A stretch of 64,000 nucleotides of DNA from Natrinema limicola JCM 13563 (GCF_000337475.1 NZ_AOIT01000017.1:24913-88912); one strand, 5' to 3'. Shown: positions 1 to 8,816, counted from the first letter of the stretch. Translations and numbers: made by a program. Notes: generated by a model from the sequence alone, not told the origin.

Positions 1-593
1 GCCACGGATTCGACGGCGGCGTTTTGCATGTGGACGTACATCCAGAGGAATCGCGGGTTCAGATACGCAGCGAGGGGATCGACGAGCGTGACCACCTGCT
101 GGCCGTTTTCGGAGACCAGTTCGTACCCGCGTGGCGTCTGCATCCAGGAGTTCGCAACCAGGATCCAGACGGCCGAGAGCCAAGTGCCGATACCGACTGC
201 GACCGCCGAGATCATATAGAGGACGTTCCCCACGCGCTGGCGGCCGAAAACGAAGATGCCGAGGAACGTCGCTTCGAGCATGAACGCCATCATCCCCTCG
301 AGGGCGAGCGGCCCGCCAAAGAGATCGCCCGCGGCCGTCGAGAACACCGCAAAGTTCGTCCCGAACTCGAACTCGAGGACGATCCCCGTGACGGTGCCGA
401 CGACGAAACTGATGGCGAAGATCTTCGTCCAGAACCGCCGAAGCTGCTCGTAGATGGGCTTGCCAGTGCGGATATCCTTCCAGGTGAAATAGATGAGGAA
501 GGGCGCGAGCCCCATACTCATCACGGGGAAGATAATGTGAACGATCGTCGTCACCGCAAACTGCAGTCGGCTTGCAGCGACGGGCTCAAGCAT
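1..593 (-). CDS. cydA: Cytochrome bd-type terminal oxidase subunit I, N-terminal part (cut by window edge)
   Basis: Reading leftward from an ATG at 593, the frame stays open to the window edge, giving about 197 N-terminal residues. Residues 9-20 (RLQFAVTTIVHI) match the start of CydA, and His19 sits where the family has its high-spin haem ligand. Several hydrophobic helices follow. CydA with CydB oxidises quinol and reduces O2 in the cytoplasmic membrane. The family is normally about 450-500 residues, so more than half the gene lies outside. The start fits because the signature begins within ten residues of the Met. It is divergent from fen. The subfamily (true bd versus cyanide-insensitive) cannot be decided from this part. 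Confidence 0.88.
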   Translation of the reverse strand, partial: MLEPVAASRLQFAVTTIVHIIFPVMSMGLAPFLIYFTWKDIRTGKPIYEQLRRFWTKIFAISFVVGTVTGIVLEFEFGTNFAVFSTAAGDLFGGPLALEGMMAFMLEATFLGIFVFGRQRVGNVLYMISAVAVGIGTWLSAVWILVANSWMQTPRGYELVSENGQQVVTLVDPLAAYLNPRFLWMYVHMQNAAVESV

Positions 594-692
594 GGCAGGA
601 ACGTGGGGATAGCGGCGCTGACACGTCTTTTGTGGGAACGTACCAGAAAGAGTGCGTAGCGTTATATGATCTCGCTGTCATACCTAGGGTTG

Positions 693-729
693 AGTTAGGA
701 CCGAGTTACCTTATAGCTCACCCCTAACT
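693..729. promoter_or_regulatory. Inverted repeat around a TATA-like box in the cydA-fen divergent region
   Basis: AGTTAGG at 693-699 and CCTAACT at 723-729 form a perfect 7-bp inverted repeat, with the TATA-like TTATAG at 710-715 between the arms. It lies in the 312-bp region between divergent cydA and fen, which otherwise holds no gene I can support. The arrangement resembles an operator over a promoter. Which gene it would serve is unclear, as it is about 100 bp from the cydA start and about 180 bp from fen. Confidence 0.3.
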
Positions 730-905
730 GTTGTCTCGAGGGGGCTGTTCCGGCCGCCGGTATAACGACAAATTGTTGTGGTCCGTTCGTCCGACCGACA
801 CAACGGCCAGTCGCCAGTCCACCGCTCCGGCGCGGGGCTCACCGATGGGGACGAACCGCATCGGAAGCCGACGATTGAAATCCCAGCCATCCCAAGTACC
901 CAACA

Positions 906-1883
906 ATGGGAAACGCTGCACTCCGGGATATCGCTGTCATCGAGGAGATCCCTTTCGATGACATCGAAGGCGTCGTCGCCGTCGACGCCCACAACTGGCT
1001 CTACCGATATCTAACGACGACGGTCAAGTGGACTGACAGCGAGACGTATACGACCGCCGACGGCACCGAAGTCGCCAACCTCGTCGGCATCGTCCAGGGC
1101 CTCCCCAAATTCTTCGAGAACGACGTGACGCCGGTGATGGTCTTCGACGGCGGTCCCTCCGAACTCAAAGACGACGAGATCGAATCTCGCCGCGAGCAAC
1201 GCCGCAGCTACGAGGAACAACTCGAGACCGCTCGCGAAGAAGGCGACGCGGTCGCGGTCGCGCAACTCGAGTCCCGAACCCAGCGGCTGACGCCGACGAT
1301 CCAGGAGACTAGCCGGGAACTCCTCCGATTGCTCGACGTGCCGATCGTCGAAGCACCCGCGGAGGGAGAAGCACAGGCCGCCCACATGGCTAAACGCGGT
1401 GACGCCGACTATGTCGGCTCGGAGGACTACGACGCCTTGCTTTTCGGGGCACCGCGTACCCTTCGCCAGCTTACGAGCAAGGGCGATCCCGAACTGATGG
1501 ATCTCGAGGCCACCCTCGACCATCACGACCTCACGCTTGAGCAGTTGATCGACGCGGCGATCCTCATCGGGACGGACTTCAACGAGGGTGTCTCCGGCAT
1601 CGGCCCCAAGACGGCGCTCTCCGAAATCGCCGATCACGGCGACCTCTGGAGCGTTCTCGAGGCTCGCGGCGACCACATCGATCATGGCGACCGTGTGAGA
1701 CAGCTCTTCCGTGATCCCAACGTGACCGACGACTACGAGTTCGAGACGACACTCGAGCCGGATCTCGCGGCGGCCCGCGAGTACGTCACTGACGAGTGGG
1801 AGATCGACGCCGACGAGGTTGCACGCGGATTCGAGCGAATCGAAGAAAGCGTCACCCAGACCGGGCTGGATCGCTGGACGTGA
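906..1883 (+). CDS. fen: Flap endonuclease 1
   Basis: 325 residues, close to the usual archaeal FEN1 length. FEN1 removes 5' flaps during Okazaki-fragment maturation and base-excision repair. The N-terminal nuclease domain begins with [14 protein letters not shown] (Asp27 as a metal ligand), followed by [10 protein letters not shown] near residue 80. The internal domain carries [10 protein letters not shown] and the acidic [11 protein letters not shown] near residue 172. A helix-hairpin-helix region ([11 protein letters not shown], about 229-239) contacts DNA. The C-terminus lacks an obvious PCNA-binding QxxLxxFF box, although TQTGLDRW at the very end may be a weak form. It is convergent with phosphomevalonate decarboxylase across a hairpin-rich spacer. 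Family assignment is firm. Confidence 0.95.
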   Translation: MGNAALRDIAVIEEIPFDDIEGVVAVDAHNWLYRYLTTTVKWTDSETYTTADGTEVANLVGIVQGLPKFFENDVTPVMVFDGGPSELKDDEIESRREQRRSYEEQLETAREEGDAVAVAQLESRTQRLTPTIQETSRELLRLLDVPIVEAPAEGEAQAAHMAKRGDADYVGSEDYDALLFGAPRTLRQLTSKGDPELMDLEATLDHHDLTLEQLIDAAILIGTDFNEGVSGIGPKTALSEIADHGDLWSVLEARGDHIDHGDRVRQLFRDPNVTDDYEFETTLEPDLAAAREYVTDEWEIDADEVARGFERIEESVTQTGLDRWT

Positions 1884-2055
1884 GCGAAGCGGGCGTGTGG
1901 TCGAAGATCGGTATCCAAAACCGATGGCCGGGAGCGGTGGGCAGCCGCAATGTGCGGCTGATCGCGCGACTCGGGGGAGGGCAGGCCGCTGTACCGACAC
2001 CGACCGCGAGCGATAGCGAGCAGGATCGTCTTCCGGTGCTTTTGATCAACCCTAA

Positions 2056-2261
2056 GCGGGAGCTTCGCTCCCGCGAGGTCCGAGAGCGGAGCTCTCTCGA
2101 GATTTCATCGAGAGACGTCGCGAGCGAGGCGCTCCGTGCCTCGCTCGCGACAGACCGTGGTTCGAGACGCCAAAGGCGTCTCGTCATCAAGCGAAACCTT
2201 CGGTTTCGCGGACATCGCGAATCTTCGATTCGCTCAGTCACGAGAGAGCAAAGCTCTCTCG
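2056..2261. repeat. Array of eight consecutive perfect hairpins
   Basis: The fen-mvaD spacer (1884-2282) has no supportable gene but contains eight short palindromes in 206 bp: 2056-2074 (8-bp stem, TTC loop), 2082-2096 (6, GGA), 2093-2115 (8, 7-nt loop, overlapping the previous arm), 2117-2151 (14-bp stem, 7-nt loop), 2163-2183 (9, AAA), 2191-2209 (8, TTC), 2217-2233 (7, TTC) and 2241-2261 (9, AAA). Stem sequences mostly differ, so this is not a simple tandem repeat. The genes on either side converge on it, so it would lie in both 3' untranslated regions. The last stem, CGAGAGAGC, recurs downstream of tRNA-Ser at 60593. Confidence 0.85.
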
Positions 2262-2282
2262 AACGACAGCGTAAAAGGTTGG

Positions 2283-3266
2283 TTAGAAGAGGTGTTTGTC
2301 TTCGTCCAACAGTTTGGCGGGGCCGCCGACATCCCAGATGGTCGTCGAGACGCCACAGTCGGCGACGGCTTCCTCGACTCGCTCGGCGTACTCTTCGGTG
2401 GTGTTGACGTAGACGCTGGCCCCGGTGTCGGTCGAAAAGTAGACGGGGATGTCCTCTTCCTCGCGGAGTTCACGAACCGTGTTGAAGATCGCGAGGGTCG
2501 CGGGCTGCCAGTAGACCCAGCCCGAGGGGCCGGTCATCGTGGTCGCCGCAAGCGACAGCGAGTCCTGTTCGGCGAGTTCGAACGTGCGCTCGAAGTCGTT
2601 GTCGCGAAGCGCATCGCGCATCTCGGCGATCTGGCCGTGGATGTGAGCGTTGCGCGCCTGGAACATGTGGCTGTCGGCAGCTTCGCGGTGGGCGTCCTCG
2701 GTCTCCTTGTGGTAGGGGACGAGTCCGACGACGATCTTCAGATTTTCGTGGAGATCCGACGGAATCCGCTCGGAGTGACAATCCTCGTCGTTGAGTCCAG
2801 TGTAGAGCTGGGAGAACGCGCCAGTGACCGCTCGAGCCGAGGAGGCCGAGCCGACGCGGGCGATCGTTGAGATCTCCTGGCGCGACGCGTCGAGGTCGGC
2901 TGCTTCGGCAAGTGCCATCGCTGCGGCTGCAAAGCCAGACGACGAGGAGCCGAGGCCGACGTTCGAGGGGAAGCTGTTCTCGCTCTCGAGACGAACGGGG
3001 TACACGGTGTGGGCGGCGTCGGATTTCGAGCGGGCCTTCTCGACGACGGCCTCGACGCGTTCGTACGCGCGGCCGTCGAGTTCCTCGCCGTCGACGATGA
3101 ACGTGTCCTCGTCGTAGTCCATCGAGAACTCGACGGTTGTCCGCGTGTGGCTTGGGGCCGTACAGACGCTGATGCTGTCGTGATACGGGAACCGCTTGAT
3201 GTCGTCGCGCATCCCGTGATACTTGACCAGCCCCTGAATGGGGTGGGCCATGGCCGTGGCTTTCAT
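2283..3266 (-). CDS. mvaD: Phosphomevalonate decarboxylase (mevalonate diphosphate decarboxylase family, GHMP fold)
   Basis: 327 residues from the ATG at 3266. GHMP features include the glycine/serine-rich loop SNVGLGSSSSGFAAAA near residue 105 and the decarboxylase-family motif TMTGPSGWVYW near residue 225. Haloferax volcanii work showed that the haloarchaeal member acts on phosphomevalonate, giving isopentenyl phosphate for isopentenyl phosphate kinase in the archaeal alternate mevalonate route. Transfer of that specificity here is by family. A longer frame starts at 3302, but CTTTAAG on the minus strand sits 27 bp upstream of 3266, which favours the shorter start and a leaderless mRNA. It is convergent with fen across the hairpin array. 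Confidence 0.9.
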   Translation of the reverse strand: MKATAMAHPIQGLVKYHGMRDDIKRFPYHDSISVCTAPSHTRTTVEFSMDYDEDTFIVDGEELDGRAYERVEAVVEKARSKSDAAHTVYPVRLESENSFPSNVGLGSSSSGFAAAAMALAEAADLDASRQEISTIARVGSASSARAVTGAFSQLYTGLNDEDCHSERIPSDLHENLKIVVGLVPYHKETEDAHREAADSHMFQARNAHIHGQIAEMRDALRDNDFERTFELAEQDSLSLAATTMTGPSGWVYWQPATLAIFNTVRELREEEDIPVYFSTDTGASVYVNTTEEYAERVEEAVADCGVSTTIWDVGGPAKLLDEDKHLF

Positions 3267-3290
3267 ACCCTGATAGGTGGCTGAGGGCCG

Positions 3291-3297
3291 CTTAAAG
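3291..3297 (-). promoter_or_regulatory. TATA-like box of phosphomevalonate decarboxylase
   Basis: The minus strand reads GCTTTAAG here, centred 27 bp upstream of the ATG at 3266. This is the haloarchaeal leaderless spacing and it decides the start of the decarboxylase. Confidence 0.5.
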
Positions 3298-3386
3298 CTC
3301 ACGGCATTCGGCTATCGGTCGGTCCCCGCTGTGTCGGCCGGAATCGAACCCGAACGCTGAAACGAACCGACTGCCACCACACCCCT

Positions 3387-4070
3387 ATGGGCACCCCACG
3401 CGAGACGCGGCAGGCACAGGCCGAGACGGTCGTCGACCGACTCGAGGCGGAATACCCCGATTCGACGATTTCGCTGCGGTACTCGAATCGCCTCGAGTTG
3501 CTGATCGCGGTGATCCTCTCGGCGCAGTGTACCGACGAGCGGGTCAACCAGGAGACGAAGAAACTTTTCGAGAAGTACGACGGCCCCGAGGACTACGCAA
3601 ACGCAGCGCAGGACGACCTCGCCGAGGACCTGAACTCGATTACCTACTATAACAACAAGGCGAAGTACATTCGCAGCGCCTGTGAGACGATCCTTGAGGA
3701 CCACGACGGCGAGGTGCCGGATACGATGGACGAACTGACCGACCTGTCGGGAGTCGGGCGGAAGACGGCGAACGTCGTCCTCCAGCACGGCCACGACGTG
3801 GTCGAGGGGATCGTCGTCGACACGCACGTCCAGCGGCTCTCACAACGGCTTGGGCTGACCGAGGAGGAACGCCCTGAACGGATCGAGGAGGAGCTGATAG
3901 AGATAGTTCCCGAGGACTACTGGCAGCAGTTCACCCACCTCTGTATCGACCACGGGCGAGCGGTCTGTACGGCACGGAATCCTGACTGCGGTGACTGCGT
4001 ACTGGCGGATATCTGCCCCTCTGAGAAGGGCGACAGCGAGATCGATCTCGCCGCCGGCGAACCGTGGTAA
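3387..4070 (+). CDS. nth: Endonuclease III (HhH-GPD DNA glycosylase/AP lyase with 4Fe-4S cluster)
   Basis: 227 residues, typical length. This bifunctional base-excision repair enzyme removes oxidised pyrimidines and cleaves the abasic site. The helix-hairpin-helix LSGVGRKTANVV spans residues 120-131 with catalytic Lys126. The catalytic Asp is Asp145 in VVDTHVQRL. The C-terminal iron-sulfur loop has Cys194, Cys201, Cys204 and Cys210 in the canonical C-x6-C-x2-C-x5-C spacing. All key residues are intact. It is a single transcription unit, divergent from phosphomevalonate decarboxylase, with 120 bp between the start codons. Assignment is firm. Confidence 0.96.
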   Translation: MGTPRETRQAQAETVVDRLEAEYPDSTISLRYSNRLELLIAVILSAQCTDERVNQETKKLFEKYDGPEDYANAAQDDLAEDLNSITYYNNKAKYIRSACETILEDHDGEVPDTMDELTDLSGVGRKTANVVLQHGHDVVEGIVVDTHVQRLSQRLGLTEEERPERIEEELIEIVPEDYWQQFTHLCIDHGRAVCTARNPDCGDCVLADICPSEKGDSEIDLAAGEPW

Positions 4071-4171
4071 TAGCTGATTAGAGACCGACCCCTGTCGATA
4101 GCGACCGGTCACCGTTCTTGGCAAGCCCAACGTCTTTTCGGAGATCACAGCTATGCCCGGTCGGGATCAGC

Positions 4172-4432
4172 ATGTCCGACGACACCGACGAACGCGAGAC
4201 GACCGGCAAAGAGGAGCACGGACGCGACGTCTAACTCGAGCACGAACAGACCGACCCCGAGGAGGCGCGCGACGAGGACGAACTGACCGAGGAAGAAAAG
4301 GAAGCCCGCGAGCGACAGGACGAAAAACAGCGCCGACAGGACATCGAACACAAATCTGACGACCGAGAAGACGCCGCGCTCGAGCAGGAAAACTCGGACG
4401 GTCACCGAGACGAAGCGCCATACAACAGCTAA
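4172..4432 (+). pseudogene. Small highly charged acidic protein gene interrupted by an in-frame TAA
   Basis: An ATG at 4172 opens 20 codons (starting MSDDTDERETTGKEEHGRDV) and stops at TAA 4232-4234. The same frame then continues for 65 more codons to TAA at 4430-4432 with the same Glu/Asp/Arg-rich composition (for example LTEEEKEARERQDEKQRRQD). One base change (GAA to TAA) would explain the break. Without it the product would be an 86-residue hydrophilic, probably coiled-coil protein. I do not recognise a family. It could instead be a sequencing error or a pair of mini-ORFs, but the unchanged composition across the stop favours a recent nonsense mutation. Confidence 0.55.
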
Positions 4433-4464
4433 CCGGACCCGGGACGCTGCTGCAATTTTCGTTC

Positions 4465-5238
4465 TTAGCGCTCCGGGACGATCAGCGTCGAGAGCGTGTC
4501 GGTAACGGAGATGGTGACTCGTGCATCCATTGGCGCCATACCGACCGATCGGTCGTCGACGACGAGACGGACGTCGTTTTCGTTGCGCTCGACGGTAAAC
4601 GCGAGGTCATCGTCGGGGAGAACCCACTGACGAGTCTGGGTAACGAACGGACCGATCGGAGCCACGGCGACTGCGTCGATGGCCGCCGAGAGCTGGGGAG
4701 CGTCGACGGTGCTGGCGTAGCCGTGGCTTCCGGCGGGCGTCGCCGCGACGACGCCGTCGGCGCGAAACGTCGCAACGGGTTGGCCGCGACTGTGGACTCC
4801 GTATTCGGAGATACGCGCCGGTTCGTCGGTGACGAGGGTCACGTCGAACAGTGCGCGATCGCGGACGACGGTGTCGGTCGACTCGAGAGTGACACCGAGT
4901 ACGGGCTGTGGACGGCAGACGGCGTCACCGCTGATGACCGCTTCGAGTGCGTCGGGTATGCGCTCGCGGTCGACCGACTCGATACCCGACACCGGACCGA
5001 CCGGCAGGACGGGAGCGTCGATGCCCGCTCGCGCAAGCGCTGTCAGCGACGCTTCGCCGGCCGTGACCAGTACCGACGGCTCCGCCTCGAGCACGGCCTC
5101 GAGGCCGTCGCTGACGATCGTCACGTCGGCGGCGGCCGACTCGAGGCGAGCACCGATCTCGATGGCGTCAGTGTCGTCCGCTTGGCCATCGACGACGCCG
5201 ACGACGGGCTCTTCGCCGGCGCTCCACGCGGCATCCAT
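4465..5238 (-). CDS. NAD kinase-like protein with degenerate nucleotide-binding motif
   Basis: 257 residues. The C-terminal half resembles ATP-NAD kinases: TPAGSHGYAST near residues 168-178 matches the family TPTGSTAY segment, followed by DAVAVAPIGPF, like the LLLTPICP strand. The hallmark GGDGT motif of the N-terminal domain is replaced by VTAGEASLT around residues 58-66, so ATP/polyphosphate chemistry may be lost. NAD kinases make NADP in the cytoplasm; this paralogue may instead bind nucleotide without phosphorylating it. It is a single minus-strand gene, divergent from the M28 peptidase side. I am fairly sure of the fold and unsure of activity. Confidence 0.7.
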   Translation of the reverse strand: MDAAWSAGEEPVVGVVDGQADDTDAIEIGARLESAAADVTIVSDGLEAVLEAEPSVLVTAGEASLTALARAGIDAPVLPVGPVSGIESVDRERIPDALEAVISGDAVCRPQPVLGVTLESTDTVVRDRALFDVTLVTDEPARISEYGVHSRGQPVATFRADGVVAATPAGSHGYASTVDAPQLSAAIDAVAVAPIGPFVTQTRQWVLPDDDLAFTVERNENDVRLVVDDRSVGMAPMDARVTISVTDTLSTLIVPER

Positions 5239-5371
5239 GGTCGTCAGTTCACACGGCCCAATGAAAAGGGTACGGTTGTCGTCGCGGACCGCGTGCCGGC
5301 GGTCGATCCGTCCGGTGTGTCCGAGGGTGGCGACGCGTTACAGCGGTAGCAGCGCGAGAACGCCCACGACT

Positions 5372-6682
5372 TCAGTCGTCGTAGGGCCAGTCGCCAGTGA
5401 TCTTCATGCCTTCGGCGAGGTCCTGCGCTTCGAGGTCGGCTGCGATGGCGTCGGACGCGCGGTGGGCGACGGTCACGTCTTCGCGGGCGAGTGCAACGAT
5501 GTACGCGGTCAGGAGGATCGCCTGTTCGCGCAGGGTCCGGGACTCGAGTTTCTCGATCGTATCCGCGAAGGTGTGCCCCCAGCCCCGGCCCGCACCCTCG
5601 GAAACCGATCTGACGTAACAGCCGGGGATGCCCTCGGCGACGAACGGCCAGTGGTCGCTGTGGGGGCCAAGCGTCGGCACCGTCTCGATCGGATGGTCGT
5701 ATCGCTCGGCGATCTCGTTTGCGACCTCCTCGAGCGCGTCGAAACCGTGCGTGACGAGCTCGAGCGTTCGATCGTTGACGACGCCGTCGTTGTTGACCAC
5801 TGCCTTGATCGCGTCGATGTCGGCTGCCTCGGCATACCGGGTCGAGCCGACCAGCCCGACCTCTTCGGCACCGAAGGCGACGAACTCGACGCGGGTCTCG
5901 AGGTCGTCCTCGCGGGCGGCGAGCGCGTTCGCGAGTTCGACCACCATCGCGGTGCCGGCCCCGTTGTCCATCGCCCCCTCGGCGATGTCGTGAGCATCGA
6001 CGTGGCTCGTCACGAGGATGCGCTCGTCGGTGTCGGGTCCGAGTTCGGCATGAACGTTCTGGCTTTCGGCGGTGTGAATGTCGGCCTCGACGGCAAGCGT
6101 GATCGACTCGCCGTCGAACCGCCGGGCCAGTCGCGCGCCGACTTCGCTCGAGACGCCGACGGCCGGAATCTCGCCGACCGGCGACGCATCAGTTCCGACA
6201 CTGCCGGTCGGCGGCAGACAGCCCTCGACGTGGTTGCGATAGATGAAGCCGACGGCACCGTTCTCGACGGCGTGGTAGTACTTCTCGCGGCGGTGGAGGT
6301 ATCGGTCGTAGTAGTCGGGCACGTCGCTGCGGACCATGACGATCGCCCCCTCGAGGTCGGTCGCCTCGAAGTCCGCGGGGAGGCCGTAGCCGAGGTCGAT
6401 CAGCGGCCCGGTGACGCGGTCGTCTGGACTTCGCGGTAGCGCGATACAGTCCTGTGTCGTGTCGCCGGCCGTGATCGCGCTGTCGCCGCGGGTCCAGCCC
6501 TGTATCTCGAAGGGCTCGAGGTGGGCGTTTCGAGCGCCGACGTCGGCCAGCGCGTCCCGTGTCAGTTCGGCAGCCTCGCGTTCACCCTCGCTGCCGGCCA
6601 TGCGATTGCCGATATCGACGAGAGACTCGAGGTGGGTCCAGCCGACGTCGCTCTCAAAGATCGAGCCGATCCAGGCGGTCAT
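5372..6682 (-). CDS. M28 family zinc aminopeptidase with PA domain insert
   Basis: 436 residues. The M28 co-catalytic zinc ligands are all visible: His227 (TSHVDAHD), Asp239 (GAMDNGAGT), the Glu273/Glu274 pair (FGAEEVG), Asp299 (NNDGV) and His370 (GWGHTFADT). Residues about 90-200 look like the protease-associated domain that M28 enzymes carry between the N-terminal segment and the catalytic core. No signal peptide is visible, so it is probably a cytoplasmic exopeptidase acting on peptides. Aminopeptidase versus carboxypeptidase specificity cannot be read from the sequence. Good family confidence. Confidence 0.9.
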   Translation of the reverse strand: MTAWIGSIFESDVGWTHLESLVDIGNRMAGSEGEREAAELTRDALADVGARNAHLEPFEIQGWTRGDSAITAGDTTQDCIALPRSPDDRVTGPLIDLGYGLPADFEATDLEGAIVMVRSDVPDYYDRYLHRREKYYHAVENGAVGFIYRNHVEGCLPPTGSVGTDASPVGEIPAVGVSSEVGARLARRFDGESITLAVEADIHTAESQNVHAELGPDTDERILVTSHVDAHDIAEGAMDNGAGTAMVVELANALAAREDDLETRVEFVAFGAEEVGLVGSTRYAEAADIDAIKAVVNNDGVVNDRTLELVTHGFDALEEVANEIAERYDHPIETVPTLGPHSDHWPFVAEGIPGCYVRSVSEGAGRGWGHTFADTIEKLESRTLREQAILLTAYIVALAREDVTVAHRASDAIAADLEAQDLAEGMKITGDWPYDD

Positions 6683-6800
6683 AACCGTATCGTGGGCGGA
6701 CGGCCGGGTAACTGTACCGCTCGGCCGTCGCTGCGCTTGCAGGCAGATCTCGAACGGGTCGCCAGTTTCTCATTTTCGATGACAGGTGTAACTACGAATC

Positions 6801-6807
6801 TTTTTTA
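6801..6807 (+). promoter_or_regulatory. TATA-like box of the prenyl synthase gene
   Basis: TTTTTTA is centred 27 bp upstream of the ATG at 6831, fitting leaderless transcription. Confidence 0.5.
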
Positions 6808-6830
6808 CGCCACTCCTGCTCGAAACTGGT

Positions 6831-7895
6831 ATGCGGGAGACGCTTGCCGACTGGCGGCCGGCCATCGACGAGGCAATCGCAGACCTGGTCCCACGCGAGA
6901 TCGACGCTGACTACCTCGAGACGTTCTTCGGGCCGCCGACCTACGAGTACGATGCCACTGGCATCGAGTGTGCGCTTGCGACGCCGCTGTGGGACCTCCT
7001 CGACCGCGGGGGGAAGCGGTGGCGTGCGATTCTCTTTCTCGTCTTCATCGAGGGATTCGACGAGGATCCCGCCGAGTATCTCCCCTATGCCTGTATTCCC
7101 GAACTCCTGCACAACGGGACGATCATCGTCGACGACGTTGAGGACGGGGCGACGATCCGGCGGGGCGATCCGGCACTGCATCACGTCTACGGACACGACA
7201 TCGCGCTCAACGTCGGCAATGCGATGTACTTCCTGCCGCTGAAAGTGATTACACAGAATCCGGCCGACCTGCCAGCTGACCGGCAGCTGGCTGCCTACGA
7301 GATGTTGATGGACGAACTCAACCGGACCCACCTCGGGCAAGGCATGGACATCTGCTGGCACAACGAACGCGAGGTCCGAGTCGGCACCGACGAATACCTC
7401 GAGATGTGTGCGTGCAAGACCGGCTGTCTCGGGCGGATCGTCGCCCGACTGGCCGCGATTATCACCGATCAGCCCGACGCGGTCGAGGAGGCGGTTGCCA
7501 CGTACGCGGAACTGACCGCCGTTGCCTTCCAGATCGGCGACGACATCTTGGACGTCGAATACTCGCTGGGTCGAGCCGGCGAGTTCGGCAAGGAGTTCGG
7601 CAACGACATCCGCGAGGGCAAGAAGACGCTGCTTGTCATCCACGCGATGGAAAAAAGCGAGCCGGAGCGTGCCCGACAGCTGCAGTCGATTCTCGAAGCC
7701 GAGGACAACACCGACGACGAAATCCACGAGGCCCTCGCGATTCTCGAGGAAACCGGGAGCATCGAGTACGCCCGCGAGTGTGCCCTCGAGTTGGCTGCCC
7801 AAGCGCGGGCGGCGATCGACGAGGTGAACTTCGACACCGAGACGACGCGGAAACTCGAGGAGTTCACGGAGTTCGTCATCGAACGCGACGCATAG
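6831..7895 (+). CDS. Polyprenyl (farnesyl/geranylgeranyl) diphosphate synthase family protein
   Basis: 354 residues. Trans-prenyltransferases condense isopentenyl diphosphate with allylic diphosphates to build archaeal lipid chains and quinone tails. The first aspartate-rich motif is DDVED at 101-105, followed by GATIRRGDP. The second is GDDILD with Asp237, Asp238 and Asp241. The phosphate-binding segment GGKRWRAILFL (60-70) and the lysines of EGKKTL are present. Both Mg-binding motifs are intact, so it is probably active. Haloarchaea have several paralogues and chain length cannot be inferred safely. It is a single-gene unit with its own TATA box. The phosphomevalonate decarboxylase 3.6 kb away serves the same pathway but is not in an operon with it. 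Confidence 0.88.
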   Translation: MRETLADWRPAIDEAIADLVPREIDADYLETFFGPPTYEYDATGIECALATPLWDLLDRGGKRWRAILFLVFIEGFDEDPAEYLPYACIPELLHNGTIIVDDVEDGATIRRGDPALHHVYGHDIALNVGNAMYFLPLKVITQNPADLPADRQLAAYEMLMDELNRTHLGQGMDICWHNEREVRVGTDEYLEMCACKTGCLGRIVARLAAIITDQPDAVEEAVATYAELTAVAFQIGDDILDVEYSLGRAGEFGKEFGNDIREGKKTLLVIHAMEKSEPERARQLQSILEAEDNTDDEIHEALAILEETGSIEYARECALELAAQARAAIDEVNFDTETTRKLEEFTEFVIERDA

Positions 7896-7962
7896 CGCGG
7901 CGGTATAGACAGCCCATTCGTAGCGGACCGCGATCATCCTTACTCGAGTGGCCGATCAGCGA

Positions 7963-8703
7963 TCAGATGTGACGGTGTTCACGGCTGGCAGTGAGGCGGT
8001 CATCGGCCCAGTCGATGTCGACGTGGTTGGGCGGCTCGCTCGTCATGCCATCGCGGCTGACGATCTCGAGGGTTCGGTTCCGCGCGTCGGGCGTAAACGG
8101 CGACGCCGCCATTACCTGTGCGACATCGGCCCGCGGAATCGACCCCGAGACGGAACCACCACCCTCGTTGACCACGACCGTATCGCTTGGTGGATCGTTC
8201 GTGAGCCTGCCGGGACGAACGATCGTGTAGTCCAGTCCCGATCGGCGCAGGGCCGTTTCGGCGTCGTGCTTGGCCGACAGCGTGCCCCGGATCAAGAGCC
8301 GAGCCGGAAGCGACAGCCCCGCTTTCGAGGTTCCGACGCCGATCGCGCTCTCGAGAACGAAATAGGAGACACCGGACCCAACGGCAGCAGTGATGAGGTT
8401 GATGACACCGGTTCGATCGACCAGTCGGGTCCCGATCGTGTGACGAACCCCCGGTGGCGTTCCGAGCGTACAGTAGACGATATCGCAGTCCACGACCGCC
8501 GCGACGGCGTCGGCCGACTCGAAGAAATCGGCCACGATTACGTCGTCCGCCCCGTGTCGCTCGAGCATGTCGACGTTCGCGTACGACCGCGTGGTCGCGC
8601 GCACCGAGAGTTCGGTCGGCCGGAGGACTGACAGGAGTTCCTGTCCGGTTTCCCCGCTGGCACCGGCGACGAGGACCTGATCGGGTATGCGTGAGCGATC
8701 CAT
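7963..8703 (-). CDS. NAD(P)H-binding atypical short-chain dehydrogenase/reductase
   Basis: 246 residues from the ATG at 8703. A Rossmann nucleotide-binding loop, VLVAGASGETGQELL, begins within ten residues of this Met, which is why I prefer it over a start 12 codons upstream. TTRSYANVDML then resembles the second-strand region of NmrA/atypical SDR proteins. ESAIGVGTSKAGL and LDYTIVRPGRL (a family hallmark YTIxRPG) follow. These proteins act as NADP-dependent reductases, isomerases or redox sensors, and no substrate can be assigned. It is convergent with the prenyl synthase. Confidence 0.82.
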   Translation of the reverse strand: MDRSRIPDQVLVAGASGETGQELLSVLRPTELSVRATTRSYANVDMLERHGADDVIVADFFESADAVAAVVDCDIVYCTLGTPPGVRHTIGTRLVDRTGVINLITAAVGSGVSYFVLESAIGVGTSKAGLSLPARLLIRGTLSAKHDAETALRRSGLDYTIVRPGRLTNDPPSDTVVVNEGGGSVSGSIPRADVAQVMAASPFTPDARNRTLEIVSRDGMTSEPPNHVDIDWADDRLTASREHRHI

Positions 8704-8816
8704 CGAACGAGTTACCGCACGGACACTGAAAACGCTCACCAGCAGTTGCCGTCCACGACTGTCAAAATATCGAATATGAAAACGCTGTCGTCCGTTCTCG
8801 TGGTCGGCAGTTGTCT

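Noticed and set aside
4829-6439. 536-codon plus-strand frame
   Set aside because: It runs antisense through the NAD-kinase-like gene and the M28 peptidase, whose catalytic residues are visible on the other strand.
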